In this document: piece after piece, positions 6,220 to 8,330 of the stretch
Layout: each line of letters opens with the position of its first letter
Position numbering within the stretch: position 1 is the stretch's first letter
Origin: NBML01 sp029939535
GTDB taxonomy: Bacteria; Desulfobacterota; Desulfobacteria; Desulfobacterales; Desulfobacteraceae
NCBI GenBank assembly: GCA_029939535.1
Contig: JAOZST010000166.1
Location: 1-8,330, forward strand
Direction of reading: 5' to 3'
DNA length: 8,330 nt
Position numbers and translations under genes: made by a program
Notes under the pieces: model-generated
The model's input: only the letters and a program-made list of their open reading frames with translations
What the model was told of the DNA's origin: nothing
The model's database searches: none

Positions 6220-8313
6220 ATGGGATCTGAGATAGAACTGAATTACTTATTGAATCATCCAACAGCTGATAAAACAACCTCTGATGTGAATCTGGAAACA
6301 ATTGAAAGAAGATCATTTTCTCCGAAAAAGATCAAAATTTTTAATTTTGAATATTCATCCCTTACAGATCAGCCTCAATATGGATTCAGTAGTGATAAAG
6401 AAGCTGAAAAGGTGCTTCCGGATATCATTGCCAATCAGGTTCAGGAATTGGTCCCTGGCAAAGGCCTGTCAAAGGAGCAAAAACAGACATTTTCAAAAAA
6501 GAGGAATATCGGGATTGTTTTTTCCGGAGGTCCTGCTCCTGGCGGACATAATGTGATCGCAGGTTTATTTGATGAAGCAAAAAAGTACAATTCAAAATCC
6601 AAGTTATTTGGATTTTTACTGGGATCAGATGGTCTGATTGAATCCCGGTATAAGGAAATAACCCAGGAACTTGTAGATAACCATAGGAATCTGGGTGGAT
6701 TTTCCATGATACAGACCGGAAGGACAAAGATTGATTCAAAAAGGAAGATGGATCTTTCTCTGGAAACCTGTATGAAGCTTGAACTGGATGCATTGGTGGT
6801 TATCGGAGGAGATGATTCTAATACCAATGCCGCCTTTCTTGCACAGCATTTTAAAGATTCAGGCATCAAAGTTATTGGGGTGCCTAAAACCATTGATGGT
6901 GATATCCAGGTAAAAACCGATGAAGGTGATATCCTGTGTGCCACATCTTTTGGATTTCACAGTGCTGCCAGGTCCTTTGCCCAGAATATCAGTAATCTGG
7001 CCAATGATGGGATGTCTACGGTGAAATACTGGCATATCTGCAAGGTAATGGGCAGGGTTGCAAGCCACCTTACACTGGAGACTGCACTTCAGACCCATGC
7101 AAACCTGTCTCTGATTGGTGAAGAACTGGCAGATTATATTGATTATGACCGACTTGAAAAGGTAAAACAAAGCAGTGTAGTTGATTATAATGCCTACGGA
7201 ATGACCCTGCGTCACCTGTCCCGGGTAATCTGTGATATTATTTTGCGAAGGGCTGCGAATGGAAAAAATTATGGAATCATGATTATTCCCGAGGGTATTC
7301 TGGAATTTATTAATGAAATTCAGGTTTTTATAATAAAACTCAATAAAATCATTGCAGATTATAACAATATTCATGACCTGGATTTTCATCAATCATTTTC
7401 CGGGTTAAATGAAAAATTGGATTATTTAAGGCAGATCAGCCAGGGAATGATTGACAAAACCCCATTTCCCATCTGGAACCTCAGGGATGATGAATTATTT
7501 AATCAGCTGCCTTCTTTTTTCAGGGAAGGCCTTCTGGTGGAACGGGATCTACATGGTAATTTTCAATTTTCCCAGGTTAAAACAGAAAAAATTATTTTGA
7601 ATATGGTAAAAGAATATCTGGGTGTTTTAAAGGAGCAGGGAGTTTATAAAATAGGCATAAAAAAGAATTATTATCATTCTTTTATGGATGCCTGTAACAT
7701 TGACCCTGATACTTACGGGGCTGCAATTTTTAAAGATTTAAAATCAGAGTTTCTTTTGGTTAAGGAAAGTATTATTTCACTGAAAACTTTAAAGCAGGCA
7801 CTGGTCAGCAATGGTTTGCTGGATGAAGACGATGTTATTCCCCTGCCCATTGTTGAAATTTTTAATAAATCCCAGCCCAATTTCAAGACCCAGACCCATT
7901 TTTATGGTTATGACGGCAGGGGTTCAGAACCCAGCCATTTTGATTGTAATTATACCTATAACCTTGGCATGACCTCATTTCACCTTATTGCAGGTAATGC
8001 CACCGGCCAGATGGCAGCCATAAAGAATCTTGAACAGAATTTTGACCAGTGGGAGCCCATTGGCATTCCCATTGCAAAACTCATGCACCTTGAAGAGCGC
8101 AAGGGCAAACTTGAACTGGTGATCGAAAAAAGTCTGGTGGACTTGAATTCAAATGGTTTCAGGGTATATAAAGCACTGCGCAGGAAATGGGAAGCAGCAG
8201 ATTCCGGACCAGATCACTATCGACGGCCCGGGCCGGTTCAGTTTTCCGGTAAAACAGAGGAAGACAGGCCCATTACCCTGGCGCTCAATTCAATAAAGAC
8301 CGATTCTCCATGA
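6220..8313 (+). CDS. pfp: Pyrophosphate-dependent phosphofructokinase (long clade)
   Basis: Reversibly interconverts fructose 6-phosphate plus PPi with fructose 1,6-bisphosphate plus phosphate in the cytoplasm, so it can serve glycolysis and gluconeogenesis. Motifs: GIVFSGGPAPGGHNVIAG (98-115); GGDDS (196-200), whose second Asp, D199, replaces the Gly of ATP enzymes; PKTIDGD (222-228), where K223 marks PPi use and D226 is the catalytic base; MGRVASH (277-283) for substrate; IPEG (356-359); FYGYDGRG (561-568); and a C-terminal PGPVQFSG (670-677) as in plant-type enzymes. At 697 residues it exceeds the usual 550 or so; the extra length lies mainly in about 475-555, before FYGYDGRG, with a smaller addition near 385-420. 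AGGAG (6204-6208) stands 11 nt before the ATG. It follows the cyclase gene by 36 nt. No terminator is seen in the last 17 bases. Confidence 0.95.
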   Translation: MGSEIELNYLLNHPTADKTTSDVNLETIERRSFSPKKIKIFNFEYSSLTDQPQYGFSSDKEAEKVLPDIIANQVQELVPGKGLSKEQKQTFSKKRNIGIVFSGGPAPGGHNVIAGLFDEAKKYNSKSKLFGFLLGSDGLIESRYKEITQELVDNHRNLGGFSMIQTGRTKIDSKRKMDLSLETCMKLELDALVVIGGDDSNTNAAFLAQHFKDSGIKVIGVPKTIDGDIQVKTDEGDILCATSFGFHSAARSFAQNISNLANDGMSTVKYWHICKVMGRVASHLTLETALQTHANLSLIGEELADYIDYDRLEKVKQSSVVDYNAYGMTLRHLSRVICDIILRRAANGKNYGIMIIPEGILEFINEIQVFIIKLNKIIADYNNIHDLDFHQSFSGLNEKLDYLRQISQGMIDKTPFPIWNLRDDELFNQLPSFFREGLLVERDLHGNFQFSQVKTEKIILNMVKEYLGVLKEQGVYKIGIKKNYYHSFMDACNIDPDTYGAAIFKDLKSEFLLVKESIISLKTLKQALVSNGLLDEDDVIPLPIVEIFNKSQPNFKTQTHFYGYDGRGSEPSHFDCNYTYNLGMTSFHLIAGNATGQMAAIKNLEQNFDQWEPIGIPIAKLMHLEERKGKLELVIEKSLVDLNSNGFRVYKALRRKWEAADSGPDHYRRPGPVQFSGKTEEDRPITLALNSIKTDSP

Positions 8314-8330
8314 CCTGGAATGTATCAAGG

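Noticed and set aside
6859..7392. 177-codon minus-strand open frame opposite the phosphofructokinase
   Set aside because: Antisense to conserved catalytic motifs; its composition is not protein-like.

Overview
The window is AT-rich and dense with bacterial genes on both strands. The likely source is a sulfate-reducing Desulfobacterota, of the Desulfobacteraceae kind. This is inferred from the gene mix (a TrpB2-type tryptophan synthase, relics of a selenium-dependent molybdenum hydroxylase accessory locus, a long-clade PPi-dependent phosphofructokinase) and from the codon and base style. No marker gene proves the taxonomy.

Layout, left to right. Positions 1-758 (minus) hold the N-terminal part of a TrpB2-type tryptophan synthase beta chain whose C-terminus lies beyond the left edge. 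Positions 759-1014 form its upstream region, with a 14-bp tandem repeat and a possible promoter. Positions 1015-2878 (minus) read as a three-gene operon in the order NTF2/SnoaL-like protein, YqeC-like protein, MocA-like cytidylyltransferase. Facing away from it, 3080-3619 (plus) is the wreck of a YgeY-like M20 metallohydrolase with a frameshift in a poly(A) run and a large internal deletion. ftsY (minus, 4592-3633) lies tail-to-tail with this wreck and begins with TTG behind a strong Shine-Dalgarno. After a 178-bp divergent intergenic region come two plus-strand genes, probably co-transcribed: a soluble GGDEF diguanylate cyclase (4771-6183) and a pyrophosphate-dependent phosphofructokinase (6220-8313).

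How they fit together. YqeC, MocA and YgeY are all proteins linked to the selenium-dependent molybdenum hydroxylase system (E. coli yqeC, ygfJ and ygeY). Finding all three side by side suggests one accessory locus whose hydrolase has decayed while the two cofactor-related genes stayed open. The NTF2-like protein leads that operon and may be a partner of unknown role. FtsY is the membrane receptor for signal recognition particle and is housekeeping. The cyclase and phosphofructokinase pair places c-di-GMP synthesis beside a reversible, PPi-using step of glycolysis and gluconeogenesis. Whether they are linked in function cannot be told from sequence.

I found no tRNA, rRNA, CRISPR array, insertion sequence or convincing intrinsic terminator. 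No entirely new system is evident. The points most worth a second look are the degraded YgeY gene and its deletion junction, the NTF2-like gene in the YqeC/MocA operon, the unassigned N-terminal region of the cyclase, and the extra inserted segment in the phosphofructokinase.
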